A DNA stretch of 12,858 nucleotides from ARS98 sp030744725 (GCA_030744725.1 JASLPZ010000203.1:1-12858), one strand, 5' to 3'; shown: positions 1 through 7,703, counted from the stretch's first letter. The notes: a model not told the origin generated them from the sequence alone. Program-made: numbers and translations.

Positions 1-30
1 TGCGCCGCGTTGCTTACCCTGGGCTACGAT

Positions 31-53
31 GTACAACGCCTTTGGCGTTGTAC
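31..53. repeat. Perfect short palindrome in left-edge gene-free DNA
   Basis: Ten-base arms gtacaacgcc (31-40) and ggcgttgtac (44-53) flank a three-base ttt loop, a perfect hairpin on either strand. The surrounding 1-181 has no convincing gene. One plus-strand frame is open from the left edge to a TGA at 162-164 and another from 1 to a TAA at 109-111, but neither shows a recognisable domain. The first of these segments reminds me of short recurrent sequences scattered through planctomycete genomes, which is recollection rather than something shown here. There is no T-run typical of an intrinsic terminator, though it lies downstream of the minus-strand gene ending at 182 and could act in 3'-end formation. 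Confidence 0.5.
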
Positions 54-181
54 GTGTCTAACCCGGCCGCTACCGCGTCCGACTCTCCCAAGAGAGGCTT
101 AAAAGCGAAAGAGTCTGCTTACCACGTAGATTTCACAAACTGGCTTACACCGATGAACGCCTGATTCGTGAATAATCCCGG

Positions 182-658
182 TTACAGATACATACCGACA
201 AAGCCACCGGCGTCGTCGCTAGCAGCCTGAATCTGTTCGATTCGTTGTTTGGCCTGGTCTAGATCGCCGGCGGCAATGTAACGATCGAATTCGGTCTCGA
301 CGGACTTCGAAACCGTGGTTGCAAACCACGCGACGACCGGTTCGGTCAGCCACTGGCAAGTTTCCCGAACCAGATTGACCTGCAGGTCAGATCGTTCGGT
401 CTTGGCGTCGGTGCTATCTGTTAAAGCAACGCCTTCAAATTTGAATTCCAGCGATCCCAGATCGTCTGAATTGGTAAGATGGTAAACGCACTTGGCGTTG
501 AACAGGTAATACGTGTTGTGCAGACCATGTTGGCTGATGGCGGCTTTGATGCGTTTGCACAGTGCCTGGTATTTTGGAGACGCATCGAGTGGAATGTCCA
601 ACCTCCCAACGCTGCGCAACGGAAGACAATCAAAGCTGATTTCAACCCAGCGGTTCAT
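182..658 (-). CDS. Conserved planctomycete hypothetical protein, small soluble
   Basis: This encodes about 158 residues starting MNRWVEISFDCLPLRS and ending GGFVGMYL, with no signal peptide or membrane segment, so it is probably cytoplasmic. I do not recognise a named domain. The opening and closing motifs look like those of a short family I associate only with planctomycetes. Its centre is predicted mixed alpha/beta (YYLFNAKCVYHL, SLEFKFEGVAL) and its last third helical (DRYIAAGDLDQAKQRIEQIQ). Two starts are possible: the ATG at 658, with AGGA eight bases upstream, and an ATG at 682 that overlaps the upstream stop as ATGA, with GGGA four bases upstream. I chose 658 because of the spacing and because the family seems to begin at MNRW. 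Either way the gene directly follows the large exported-protein gene and is probably co-transcribed and translationally coupled. Function unknown. Confidence 0.8.
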   Translation of the reverse strand: MNRWVEISFDCLPLRSVGRLDIPLDASPKYQALCKRIKAAISQHGLHNTYYLFNAKCVYHLTNSDDLGSLEFKFEGVALTDSTDAKTERSDLQVNLVRETCQWLTEPVVAWFATTVSKSVETEFDRYIAAGDLDQAKQRIEQIQAASDDAGGFVGMYL

Positions 659-678
659 AAGGCATCCTATTGCTGGTG

Positions 679-2706
679 TCATTCAATCCCAGCAGTCTCA
701 TTTGCCGCTGGCGTGGCCACGTTTGGCTTGGCGTTTGTGGTGATTTCCGGCTGGTCAGCGGATGCAGTCGGTTGCGCATCCGCCGCTACAGCGGTTTCCT
801 CGGATGCCACATGCGCCAAACCTAGGACGAGCCACCCGCCGGTGGATTTGGCTTCGCGGGCGACCAGCTTACCGACTCGCTCCCATCGTCCCTGCAACTT
901 GATTCCATCGGACTGTTCTTCAGGCAATCTGGGCTTCAGCATCGCGTTGAATTTATTCTGCAGGAAACCTTTCTGTGCGGCTTGCGCCAAGCCACCCACG
1001 ATCTTGCCACGTTGGAGAAAGTCGATCTGTACATCACCCTCGGGACGCACCAACTGAATCCCACCGTCGGCCATGTCGAGCTTGTAGTCCGCGGCAATCC
1101 GAATCTCGTCTCCGGCAAGATTGACCGCAGGATATTCCTCGCCGCGATGCAGGCTGCGCAAGCGAACTTCGATATGCACACTACCTTCGTGAAAGCGGAC
1201 GCTAATGGGCTGGGTCCGAGCAAACGTAATGGCCCAAGGATCGGTTTCATCCGTGATTTGCATCTCTTTCGGCACCTCTCGACTGGCTTCCACATACATC
1301 TCCACCATCTGCTCGTCCGTCACTTTGATACCGCCTAGCAGGGACTCCGAAAAATTGCCAGCCAACGACTCGTGTACGCGAACTGCAAGATCATGACCCT
1401 CGCCAATTGCCGGAGGCGCGCTCGGTGCCGCCAACTGAAAAGGATTCTCCTGCAACATTTTGACGGTCAAGCGATTCACTAGGGTGCTCAGTTTCATCAC
1501 CTTGGGAAAACCACCACGGCGAATCAATGGATTGCGAAACTGATCTGCATAGCCCGTTTCCGGCTCGGCTAGCAACTCGGCAGCCTGTTCGTCGAAGTTC
1601 CCGGCAACACGTTGTTGAGCTTGTCCTGCTGCCAATCGTTCGGCTCTTGTCTTGTTTTTCGCGGCCCGATTCCAGGCGATCTTTCGAACGAGACAACTAC
1701 GCGCAGCGATGCTGTGAATATTCGATCCGGTGGCACAGCGAGCCCACGCGGAATCTGTCAAGAAACCAGCTGCGTCAATGTGGACGCGTTTGCCCGCATC
1801 AATCGAAGTATTGGCGGTGCTGTAGATCGTCACGGGCCCGTTGTACCCGACATTGTCTGAATGGATATTTCCCTTGAGAAGCAGATCGAATGAGGCCCGC
1901 TCGGGATCCGGCACGAAGGCCGACGTAATGCGACCTGAGATGTTGGCAGTGCCATAAATCGATGTACCCAAAATGTAACTCGTCACTTGCTGCGACTGCT
2001 CGACTTCGTCGTCGATGCCCGCAGCAAAGAGCCGATGAGAGACTTCCGCAAACAGATTTGGATGTGAGTACTGCTCTCGAACCGTCTTAATGACCTGCGG
2101 TGACTGCCGCGCACGCTCGAACCAACCCAAATGTCGACCGATCGCGATTGCCGTGTCAGTCTTCGGAGCCGTTGCATAGCTGCCCAATTGCTTTGTCAGG
2201 TCCTCCATCCGCGTTGCGTAGGCTTGTTTAGTCTTTTCGGCGTCGCCGGAAAACAACACGGTGTTCATGTATGTTCGCAATAAAGCACGCGTCTCCAAAA
2301 ATGGCGCAGCTTCCAAACCGTCTACGTTCTCGTGAAATGCGTTGAGCGACTCATCAAGCGTGCCGAGATTCGGTTTCTCCTTGGCAAGCTCGGCTGTCAT
2401 CACATCCCACTTGAGCTGTGACTTCAAACGGTCTGCGTCATCCGAATTGACCTCTAGGAAATCCACCAGCCGCTGGATTGATGCGTCTAACTCGGATCTT
2501 GACTGTGTGACCGTCTCTGGCGAAATCGGTCGAAAACCTCCTTTCGCCTCTTGCAATGTCTGTGACACGTCGGTCTTCGCGGCCTCGCTGCCCTCCGGTT
2601 GCGGCGCATCGTCGGCACCCCGAACCAGCCGAACGGAAACCAATCCGAGGCAAAGCGGCACAAGAAAAACTGCGAGTACCCTGAAGGTACGCTTGTGGGC
2701 TCCCAT
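679..2706 (-). CDS. Large exported protein of unknown function (planctomycete family)
   Basis: This encodes about 675 residues. Residues 1-30 form a signal peptide or signal anchor: basic HKR, a hydrophobic core at about 10-25, and a possible cleavage site near VRG-ADD. Residues about 40-160 are polar and helical. A block near 243 (SYILGTSIYG and following) alternates like beta strands with repeated T/S-Y-S-T patterns. Two cysteines sit near 330 and 340. Residues about 465-625 are again strand-rich, and the last 40 or so are Ala/Thr/Pro-rich and probably disordered. I find no catalytic motif. The protein is probably periplasmic or attached to the inner membrane; a lipid-handling or scaffold role is only a guess from the fold-like pattern. 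The start is set at the ATG at 2706, which has AGGAG eight bases upstream; an in-frame ATG at 2736 has no such site. Its stop TGA lies 20 bases before the ATG at 658 of the small downstream gene and overlaps that gene's alternative ATG at 682. Confidence 0.85.
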   Translation of the reverse strand: MGAHKRTFRVLAVFLVPLCLGLVSVRLVRGADDAPQPEGSEAAKTDVSQTLQEAKGGFRPISPETVTQSRSELDASIQRLVDFLEVNSDDADRLKSQLKWDVMTAELAKEKPNLGTLDESLNAFHENVDGLEAAPFLETRALLRTYMNTVLFSGDAEKTKQAYATRMEDLTKQLGSYATAPKTDTAIAIGRHLGWFERARQSPQVIKTVREQYSHPNLFAEVSHRLFAAGIDDEVEQSQQVTSYILGTSIYGTANISGRITSAFVPDPERASFDLLLKGNIHSDNVGYNGPVTIYSTANTSIDAGKRVHIDAAGFLTDSAWARCATGSNIHSIAARSCLVRKIAWNRAAKNKTRAERLAAGQAQQRVAGNFDEQAAELLAEPETGYADQFRNPLIRRGGFPKVMKLSTLVNRLTVKMLQENPFQLAAPSAPPAIGEGHDLAVRVHESLAGNFSESLLGGIKVTDEQMVEMYVEASREVPKEMQITDETDPWAITFARTQPISVRFHEGSVHIEVRLRSLHRGEEYPAVNLAGDEIRIAADYKLDMADGGIQLVRPEGDVQIDFLQRGKIVGGLAQAAQKGFLQNKFNAMLKPRLPEEQSDGIKLQGRWERVGKLVAREAKSTGGWLVLGLAHVASEETAVAADAQPTASADQPEITTNAKPNVATPAANETAGIE

Positions 2707-2714
2707 GCCAATTA

Positions 2715-2719
2715 CTCCT
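2715..2719 (-). promoter_or_regulatory. Shine-Dalgarno site that decides the start of the 675-residue protein
   Basis: The minus strand reads AGGAG here, eight bases before the ATG at 2706-2704. The farther ATG at 2736 has no comparable purine-rich site at a useful distance, so the 2706 start is preferred. It also places the positive charge and hydrophobic core of the signal peptide directly at the N-terminus. Confidence 0.6.
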
Positions 2720-2767
2720 TGATTATTAATGCGCATGATTGATCTCGCGGGGACGTCTGAATGCCGA

Positions 2768-2780
2768 GAACAGTCTGTTC
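2768..2780. promoter_or_regulatory. Operator-like palindrome upstream of the exported-protein gene
   Basis: Arms GAACA and TGTTC flank a three-base GTC centre, about 60 bases upstream of the 2706 start. The GAAC-N5-GTTC layout resembles LexA-type operators in outline, but the spacing is neither the N4 of Bacillus nor the N7 of alphaproteobacteria. It may be a regulator site or chance. Confidence 0.2.
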
Positions 2781-3232
2781 AAAACAGGCAGCTCCACCAC
2801 TTCAGTGTTGCTTTCGCCGAACGGCAAGATGACGCCCAAAACGGCCTCTATCCAATTTCTTATCAGGAATCGTTGATTTAATCTACGGGAAGATTGCCGA
2901 ATAACGACCTTTTGCGTGAGTACGTAGATAGGGGCTATTAGGACGAGTTTCCCGGCAAAAAGTGTATTTCAAGATACCCCAAACAACTCTAAGCCACCCC
3001 TGTTTCCTCGTTGGTAGTCGTACCTTTTATCCTAAGTCTATCGCATGGGTTAGGCGAAGTGACAAAAGCACCACGTGAAGAACGTAAACCAGCCCGGATT
3101 CACGAACTCAGCTCCGAGAGTCATACATGTCAGGTCTTAGGCAGGAGCGATAGCCAAGCCTGCTATGGACCGTTACAATAAACCGTAAGACTATTGATAC
3201 AAGTCAGTTACCTTTATCTTGGATCCGAAAAA

Positions 3233-3796
3233 ATGCAACACGGCGATGCATTTCGCGAACGTGAACGGGCTCTGGAAGAGTCGTTTTTCTATGCACGCAA
3301 TCAAGAGTTGCTTGCAGAACTGAAAAAGAAAGTGACCACCGATAACGCCAAACAGGCCATACGTGAGATATGCCATCTCGAAGATGAAGCGGTCCTCGAC
3401 AAACTGGCGGCTACCGGGATTAGGGGAGAGTCGTTTGCCGCGATGTCGTTGGCACCGTTGGTGTTGGTCGCCTGGGCCGACGGGAAAATCGACGAAAGAG
3501 AGCGCAGGGCGGTGATTTCGGCTGCCAATTCTGAGGGCATCAACGCCGTCTGTCTTCAGCTTTTGGAAGACTGGCTATCGCAACAACCAGGGCTCGTCTT
3601 GAAAGAGGCATGGATCAGTTATGTCGGTGCCCTCGCCCATCAGCTTTCGCCTGGTGAGTTGAAGGGCCTCAAGGCATCGGTCATGGGTCGGGCAGAGAAA
3701 GTGGCCAAGGCGGCTGGCGGTGCGCTGGGGCTGGATCGGATTTCCATCTCCGAACGTGCATTGCTCAATGAACTGAGCGCGGCGTTCACCTCATAA
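3233..3796 (+). CDS. TerB-like helical domain protein, cytoplasmic
   Basis: This encodes 187 largely helical residues without a signal peptide. The clearest mark is VAWADGKIDERERRAV at about 79-93. That motif is typical of TerB-type (tellurite resistance B) helical domains, whose acidic D-G-x-[IL]-x-x-x-E motif can bind metal. Residues 7-35 (FRERERALEESFFYARNQEL and on) form a charged, coiled-coil-like helix that faintly recalls the DUF1476 family. The actual role is unknown: TerB domains occur in stress and envelope-linked proteins as well as tellurite operons, and no other ter gene is nearby. I start it at the ATG at 3233, preceded by GGA about nine bases upstream, rather than the in-frame TTG at 3194. 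It lies 149 bases before the lipoprotein gene on the same strand. Confidence 0.75.
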   Translation: MQHGDAFRERERALEESFFYARNQELLAELKKKVTTDNAKQAIREICHLEDEAVLDKLAATGIRGESFAAMSLAPLVLVAWADGKIDERERRAVISAANSEGINAVCLQLLEDWLSQQPGLVLKEAWISYVGALAHQLSPGELKGLKASVMGRAEKVAKAAGGALGLDRISISERALLNELSAAFTS

Positions 3797-3825
3797 TCCG
3801 CGCCACTGTTTCAATCCAACGGGTT

Positions 3826-3865
3826 TGCCAAAAACCGTTGCACTTTGGCATCACTGTTTGGTGAT
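3826..3865. repeat. Two adjacent short hairpins between the TerB-like and lipoprotein genes
   Basis: TGCCAAA (3826-3832) pairs with TTTGGCA (3844-3850) across an 11-base loop. ATCAC (3850-3854) then pairs with GTGAT (3861-3865) across six bases. They begin 30 bases after the upstream stop. With no T-run this is not a classic intrinsic terminator, but it could attenuate or stabilise the 3' end, or lie in the lipoprotein leader. Confidence 0.3.
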
Positions 3866-3945
3866 TAATCGCCACAGGTTGCCAAAACGCGTGCTACGTT
3901 TTCGCGAAAGGTTTCCTTTCGTCTCCCTTTGGATTGCGATTGCGC

Positions 3946-6495
3946 ATGTGGATTTCGGCAACAACCAGAAATACCGTCATCGGATTGGCCGTATGTGCTT
4001 TGCTAACAGGTTGCGCCAATGTGCGCGTACCTGCAATTGATCCGACGGGTACGCGGATTTTCGCACCTGCCACGACAACCACTGTCTTTCCCACGGCCGC
4101 GCCCGGGCAAGGGCACTCATTTTTTCCGCGTCCCGCTTTTACCGAGCCACCGATCGTGCCGCCCTGCCCTGAAGCGTCGACTGTTATCGGCCCCATGGCA
4201 CCAATCGGTACGGGCGTTCCACCCTGCCCGGTCATCCCCGGAACACAAGCCGTTGCGTTTCCGAGGGCCCAGGATCGACTCATCGTCTCGCCCACGAAGA
4301 TGGTCGCACCCATCGGCACTGAGGTGGTGCTGTTGGGAGGCATTTGCGGACCACGCGGCTACTACGTAACGAAGCAACCGGTGGAATGGACGATGTCGCA
4401 GGAAAGTGTCGGCAACATTGTCGACATAAACAAAACCGGTCATTCAAACTTCGCAAAGTTGTTGGACAAAGCGCCGAAGAAGTTAAGCAGCAACTTTGCG
4501 ATTGCCCACACTTCGTCCAGCGCGCACTGGATTGATCGTGGCACACCCGATCCGAGCGACGATGTATGGCTGCGAAAAGGCCAGTCGTGGATTACGATCA
4601 CGTCGCCCAGCGAAGGCGTCAGCTACATCTCGGCGGTGGCAACTGGTGCCGAGAACTGGGAACAACGCCGACAGACTGCAAAGGTCCACTGGGTTGACGC
4701 ACAATGGGCCCTCCCCGGCCCAGCCGTCGTGCGAGCCGGCCAGCGTCATACTTTGACCACCAATGTCACGCGTGCATCATCTGGCGAAGGCGCACAGCAT
4801 TGGCTGGTGCGCTACGAGATCATCAGTGGGCCAGATGTCGTCTTTGAAGCCAATGGTCAGAAGACCATTGAGGTCAACACCGACACGAAAGGAGTCGCTA
4901 GCGCGGAATTGCTGCCACGAACTGTCGGTCCTGGCACAACGCAAGTTCGTGTACAGATCCTGACACCGCGAGATACGATTGGCAGTCCAGAGAATGTCCC
5001 AGTCGGAACCGGTTTCACAACCGTCACATGGAGCGCTCCGGGCTTAACGGTGCAGACCAGCGGCCCGGCGACCGTCGCGGTGGGCGCGACCTTACGCTAC
5101 CTTGTGGAAGTCACTAACCCTGGTGATTTACCTGCCGAAGATACTATCATGGTGGCCGAAATCCCCGTGCTGATGAAGTACCTCGGAAGCACGCCACCGC
5201 CGTCACAAGAGTTGACACGTCAGTTGCGCTGGCAGCTCGGAAACCTGGGGCCACGGGAAACGCACCGCTTTGAAATTCGGTGCCGCGCAGACGGCGCGGG
5301 CGATCAGAGGCTGCACGTTCGTGCCGATGCAAACGGAGGCGTGTCGGCAGAAAGTAGTGTGTCGACCCGGGTCGTGCAATCCGCGCTGGGCCTGCGTGTG
5401 CTCGACCCGCCCACAACGGCCAAAGTTGGCGAGCGAGTGCACTTCAACATTGAAGTCTCCAACACCGGTGATCAGCCCGTCTCCAACGTGATCATCCGTG
5501 ACCAATTCGATGCGGGCTTACGTCACACGGGCGGAGAACGGAGCCCGATCGAACGAGCCATTGGCGACCTGGTCCCTGGCGACGTGCGACAGATCGGTGT
5601 CAGTTTTATTGTCCAAAGGGCGGGCCAGCATTGTCACACGGTCGAAGTCGTCGCCGCCGGAGGTCATGCCGCCAGCTTGCGGGCCTGTGTCGATGCGACG
5701 GAGCCGCATCGCAGTGTGGTGGTTGAAGTGACCGGCCCTGAACAACGGACCGCGGGCGAATCGGCCATTTACAAGATTCGCGTGACCAACACCGGCGAGG
5801 CTGAATTGACCGCCGTCAAACTACTGGCCGTGCCCGATGCGAGCCTCACACCAACGGCGATTTCTCCGGGCGTACGATACACGCAAGAAGGTCTGTTGTG
5901 GGACATCCCGTCACTGAAACCAGGCGAGACGACAGAACGCCGGATCCAGTGCACCTGTGATCCACCCAACGCACAAGCGGAAATGGCTGTCCGCGTGACC
6001 ACGGGCCAAGCAATCACGGCGGCAGATACGACAACGACGACGATTCAGGCAGCCCCGGTCGTACCACTGGACGAACCACCACCTCGGATAGACGACGTTC
6101 CACCGACAGCCCCCGTTTCAGGTACACTAAAAATCTCGATGGCCGAGACCGAAGACCCGATCGGCTTAGGTCAAAAAACAACCTACTTCATCGAGCTTAA
6201 GAATGACCGCAACATCCAAGATCGCAACGTAGAGGTGACGTTTCACCTTCCGGAAGGCCTGAAATACGACGGATTCGTGAGCCTTTCGGCCGACTTGTCG
6301 ATCTCCATCAGCGATGACAACCGGATTGTCAGAGTCGAACGAATCTCTGAAATGCGACCTGGCGGCACGCGGATGTTTCGTATCGGGGTTGTCGGCCGGC
6401 AAGTTGGACCATGGCCATTTCGCGTCGAAGTCAGCAGCCTGCGAACCCCGCAGCCTATCGCTGTGGTCGAAGAGACGATGGTCAACGAGAATTGA
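3946..6495 (+). CDS. Large DUF11-repeat lipoprotein (OmcB-like in planctomycete annotations)
   Basis: This encodes about 849 residues. The N-terminus has an arginine, a hydrophobic run and a lipobox LLTGC with the acceptor cysteine at residue 23, so it should be a lipid-anchored envelope protein. Residues about 45-95 are Pro/Thr-rich. Residues about 100-360 form a beta-rich region of unknown family. Four Ig-like DUF11-type modules follow at about 365-477, 479-585, 588-700 and 726-849, recognisable by repeated VEVTNPGD, IEVSNTGDQ, IRVTNTGEA and IELKND strands, with a Pro-rich linker before the last. DUF11 modules are structural and found in surface proteins; planctomycete members are commonly named after chlamydial OmcB, a name based on the modules rather than proven function. 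The ATG at 3946 is preferred over an in-frame TTG at 3934; neither has a good ribosome site. The next gene starts six bases after its stop. Confidence 0.88.
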   Translation: MWISATTRNTVIGLAVCALLTGCANVRVPAIDPTGTRIFAPATTTTVFPTAAPGQGHSFFPRPAFTEPPIVPPCPEASTVIGPMAPIGTGVPPCPVIPGTQAVAFPRAQDRLIVSPTKMVAPIGTEVVLLGGICGPRGYYVTKQPVEWTMSQESVGNIVDINKTGHSNFAKLLDKAPKKLSSNFAIAHTSSSAHWIDRGTPDPSDDVWLRKGQSWITITSPSEGVSYISAVATGAENWEQRRQTAKVHWVDAQWALPGPAVVRAGQRHTLTTNVTRASSGEGAQHWLVRYEIISGPDVVFEANGQKTIEVNTDTKGVASAELLPRTVGPGTTQVRVQILTPRDTIGSPENVPVGTGFTTVTWSAPGLTVQTSGPATVAVGATLRYLVEVTNPGDLPAEDTIMVAEIPVLMKYLGSTPPPSQELTRQLRWQLGNLGPRETHRFEIRCRADGAGDQRLHVRADANGGVSAESSVSTRVVQSALGLRVLDPPTTAKVGERVHFNIEVSNTGDQPVSNVIIRDQFDAGLRHTGGERSPIERAIGDLVPGDVRQIGVSFIVQRAGQHCHTVEVVAAGGHAASLRACVDATEPHRSVVVEVTGPEQRTAGESAIYKIRVTNTGEAELTAVKLLAVPDASLTPTAISPGVRYTQEGLLWDIPSLKPGETTERRIQCTCDPPNAQAEMAVRVTTGQAITAADTTTTTIQAAPVVPLDEPPPRIDDVPPTAPVSGTLKISMAETEDPIGLGQKTTYFIELKNDRNIQDRNVEVTFHLPEGLKYDGFVSLSADLSISISDDNRIVRVERISEMRPGGTRMFRIGVVGRQVGPWPFRVEVSSLRTPQPIAVVEETMVNEN

Positions 6496-6501
6496 CTAAC
6501 C

Positions 6502-6873
6502 ATGCCACGCTTTGTGATTCTTCGCCATCATCCCGGTCCTGACTCGACACGCCCTCTGCATTGGGACCTCATGTTCGAGTGTGGCGACGTGCTGCGGACT
6601 TTCGCGTGTCCAAAAGAGCCGACCGCTGGGCAATCGTTACACGTCGATCAGCTTGAGGATCATCGCCTGGATTACCTCGACTTCGAGGGCCCCGTGTCGC
6701 GTGGTCGCGGCGACGTCAGGCAATGGGATTGCGGCGACTTCGACGTGCTGGAAGACGGCCCGGAACAATGGGTGCTCGATCTGCGCGGGCGTCGGTGGAA
6801 GGGCCGCGTCAGATTCACCGCCGGTGTCGATCACCGCTGGATGATTACGTTCGACAAGCCAACATCGGATTGA
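6502..6873 (+). CDS. Stand-alone LigD-type 3'-phosphoesterase domain protein
   Basis: The 123 residues match the N-terminal phosphoesterase domain of bacterial LigD (DNA ligase D 3'-phosphoesterase family), which trims 3' phosphates and ribonucleotides at DNA ends in non-homologous end joining. Visible signatures are RFVILRH at 3-9, LHWDLMFE at 19-26, EDHRLDYLDFEG at 52-63 and a GRGDVRQWDCG-like segment at 68-78. Histidines 9 or 10 and 20, Asp22, His54 and Tyr58 line up with the metal and phosphate ligands of Pseudomonas LigD (His42, His48, Asp50, His84, Tyr88). The arginine expected two residues after the aspartate (HYDLRLE in LigD) is Met24 here, so full activity is uncertain. Ligase and polymerase domains are absent; single-domain versions exist in archaea and bacteria. 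Its six-base spacing to the lipoprotein gene implies co-transcription, though no functional link is evident. The last 43 bases overlap the convergent gene. Confidence 0.88.
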   Translation: MPRFVILRHHPGPDSTRPLHWDLMFECGDVLRTFACPKEPTAGQSLHVDQLEDHRLDYLDFEGPVSRGRGDVRQWDCGDFDVLEDGPEQWVLDLRGRRWKGRVRFTAGVDHRWMITFDKPTSD

Positions 6874-7619
6874 CTGCCGGCGGTCGTCTTCGGTCCTTGC
6901 AACAGTCGAGCGACGACATGCTGGTTTTCACCAGATTTTTGCGTGCGTCCCGCCAACGCAATCTCACCATCGCGAATCTCGATGGTCTCCAAATAGATTT
7001 CACGATGCGAGTAGTCTTCATGCTGGTGGGGAACGGTTACCAAAGCCACCGGGTCACCATCGGCCTGGCCCCAACGCAAAGTGATGTCAGAATTCGCACT
7101 CGCCTTCGTGATGGGTGCTAGAAATCGTTTGAGTGGTACTGGCAATGCGCCGGCCCGGACTTTCGAGACACGTACCGCCAGCGTGTTAGTCTCGCTCGTT
7201 AAATCCACAGTCAGATCAAACGAAATGACCGTGTTCACACTTCCACGTTGGTAGCGACAGGCGATTTTGATTCGCTGCGGATCAATTGAAACGCGCGGTT
7301 GATCCGTACCGGCCGGTAACAAATGCGGGAACTTTTCGGGCAAGTCGGCGGCGAGCCAGCCATTGATCTGCGCTTCCGTAAAAACCGCTTCCCAACGTCC
7401 TTCGGTACGCGCCGTGTTGTGCAACTGGAGCACACCTTTTTCCAACTCGTCGCCTGCCTCGCGTTGCAGTTCTGGCTCGACCCGCAGCGCCTGCTGATAG
7501 AACTGCGGTTCGTGGCGCGACGCCGAGTAAAGCAGCAGCGCCACGCCGCCGGCGACGGTCGACAGCAAGATCAGTGAAGCGAAAATCAGACGAATGTTGA
7601 TGCGCACGGAATCACTCAC
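6831..7619 (-). CDS. Membrane-anchored protein of unknown function, YpmS/DUF2140-like layout
   Basis: This encodes 262 residues. One N-terminal membrane segment (about 11-31, after an Arg-containing start) anchors a domain expected outside the cytoplasmic membrane. The layout recalls the YpmS/DUF2140 group: a helix FTEAQINGWLAADLPEKF at 80-97, then alternating strands (VSIDPQRIKIACRY, VNTVISFDLTVDL) and a turn ALPVPLKRFL at 158-167. This is a resemblance from memory and not a secure assignment. No catalytic motif is visible. The start codon is GTG at 7619 with no clear ribosome site; a GTG four codons in is an alternative. The gene follows tyrS on the same strand, but the 174-base gap with a likely terminator and promoter suggests separate expression. 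Its 3' end overlaps the LigD-like gene by 43 bases, tail to tail. Confidence 0.75.
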   Translation of the reverse strand: MSDSVRINIRLIFASLILLSTVAGGVALLLYSASRHEPQFYQQALRVEPELQREAGDELEKGVLQLHNTARTEGRWEAVFTEAQINGWLAADLPEKFPHLLPAGTDQPRVSIDPQRIKIACRYQRGSVNTVISFDLTVDLTSETNTLAVRVSKVRAGALPVPLKRFLAPITKASANSDITLRWGQADGDPVALVTVPHQHEDYSHREIYLETIEIRDGEIALAGRTQKSGENQHVVARLLQGPKTTAGSQSDVGLSNVIIQR

Positions 7620-7703
7620 TCAAGCAAATTAGTGGGATAGCCACAAAGCCAAGAGGAGAACCGGCTGACGGTTATTCGGCGATGGAATAGTAATCCGCAC
7701 CGC

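Larger units (their letters stand above)
2707..3232. other. Gene-poor divergent intergenic region
   Basis: About 525 bases separate two divergently read genes. I see no open frame with recognisable content, no tRNA and no strong terminator. It must hold the promoters of both neighbours. For the plus-strand gene, a TACAAT (3174-3179) and a TATCTT (3215-3220) with TTGATA 15 bases upstream (3194-3199) are weak candidates. No convincing -35/-10 pair is visible for the minus-strand gene. A short palindrome is listed separately. A structured RNA or long leader could lie here but nothing shows it. Confidence 0.6.

Noticed and set aside
479..1057. Plus-strand open frame of 192 codons opposite the exported-protein gene
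   Set aside because: It is antisense to two well-supported minus-strand genes, has an improbable Cys/Ala/Ser-rich composition and no domain or ribosome site.
2768..2780. LexA (SOS) box
   Set aside because: GAAC-N5-GTTC does not fit either known spacing class, and the downstream gene has no link to DNA repair; kept only as a generic palindrome.
3894..4343. Minus-strand open frame, Gly/Val-rich, opposite the start of the lipoprotein gene
   Set aside because: It is a mirror of the Pro/Thr-rich lipoprotein segment; the lipobox and DUF11 modules support the plus strand.
6502..6873. Evidence for a complete non-homologous end-joining locus
   Set aside because: Only the phosphoesterase-like domain is present; no Ku, ligase or polymerase gene lies in the window.
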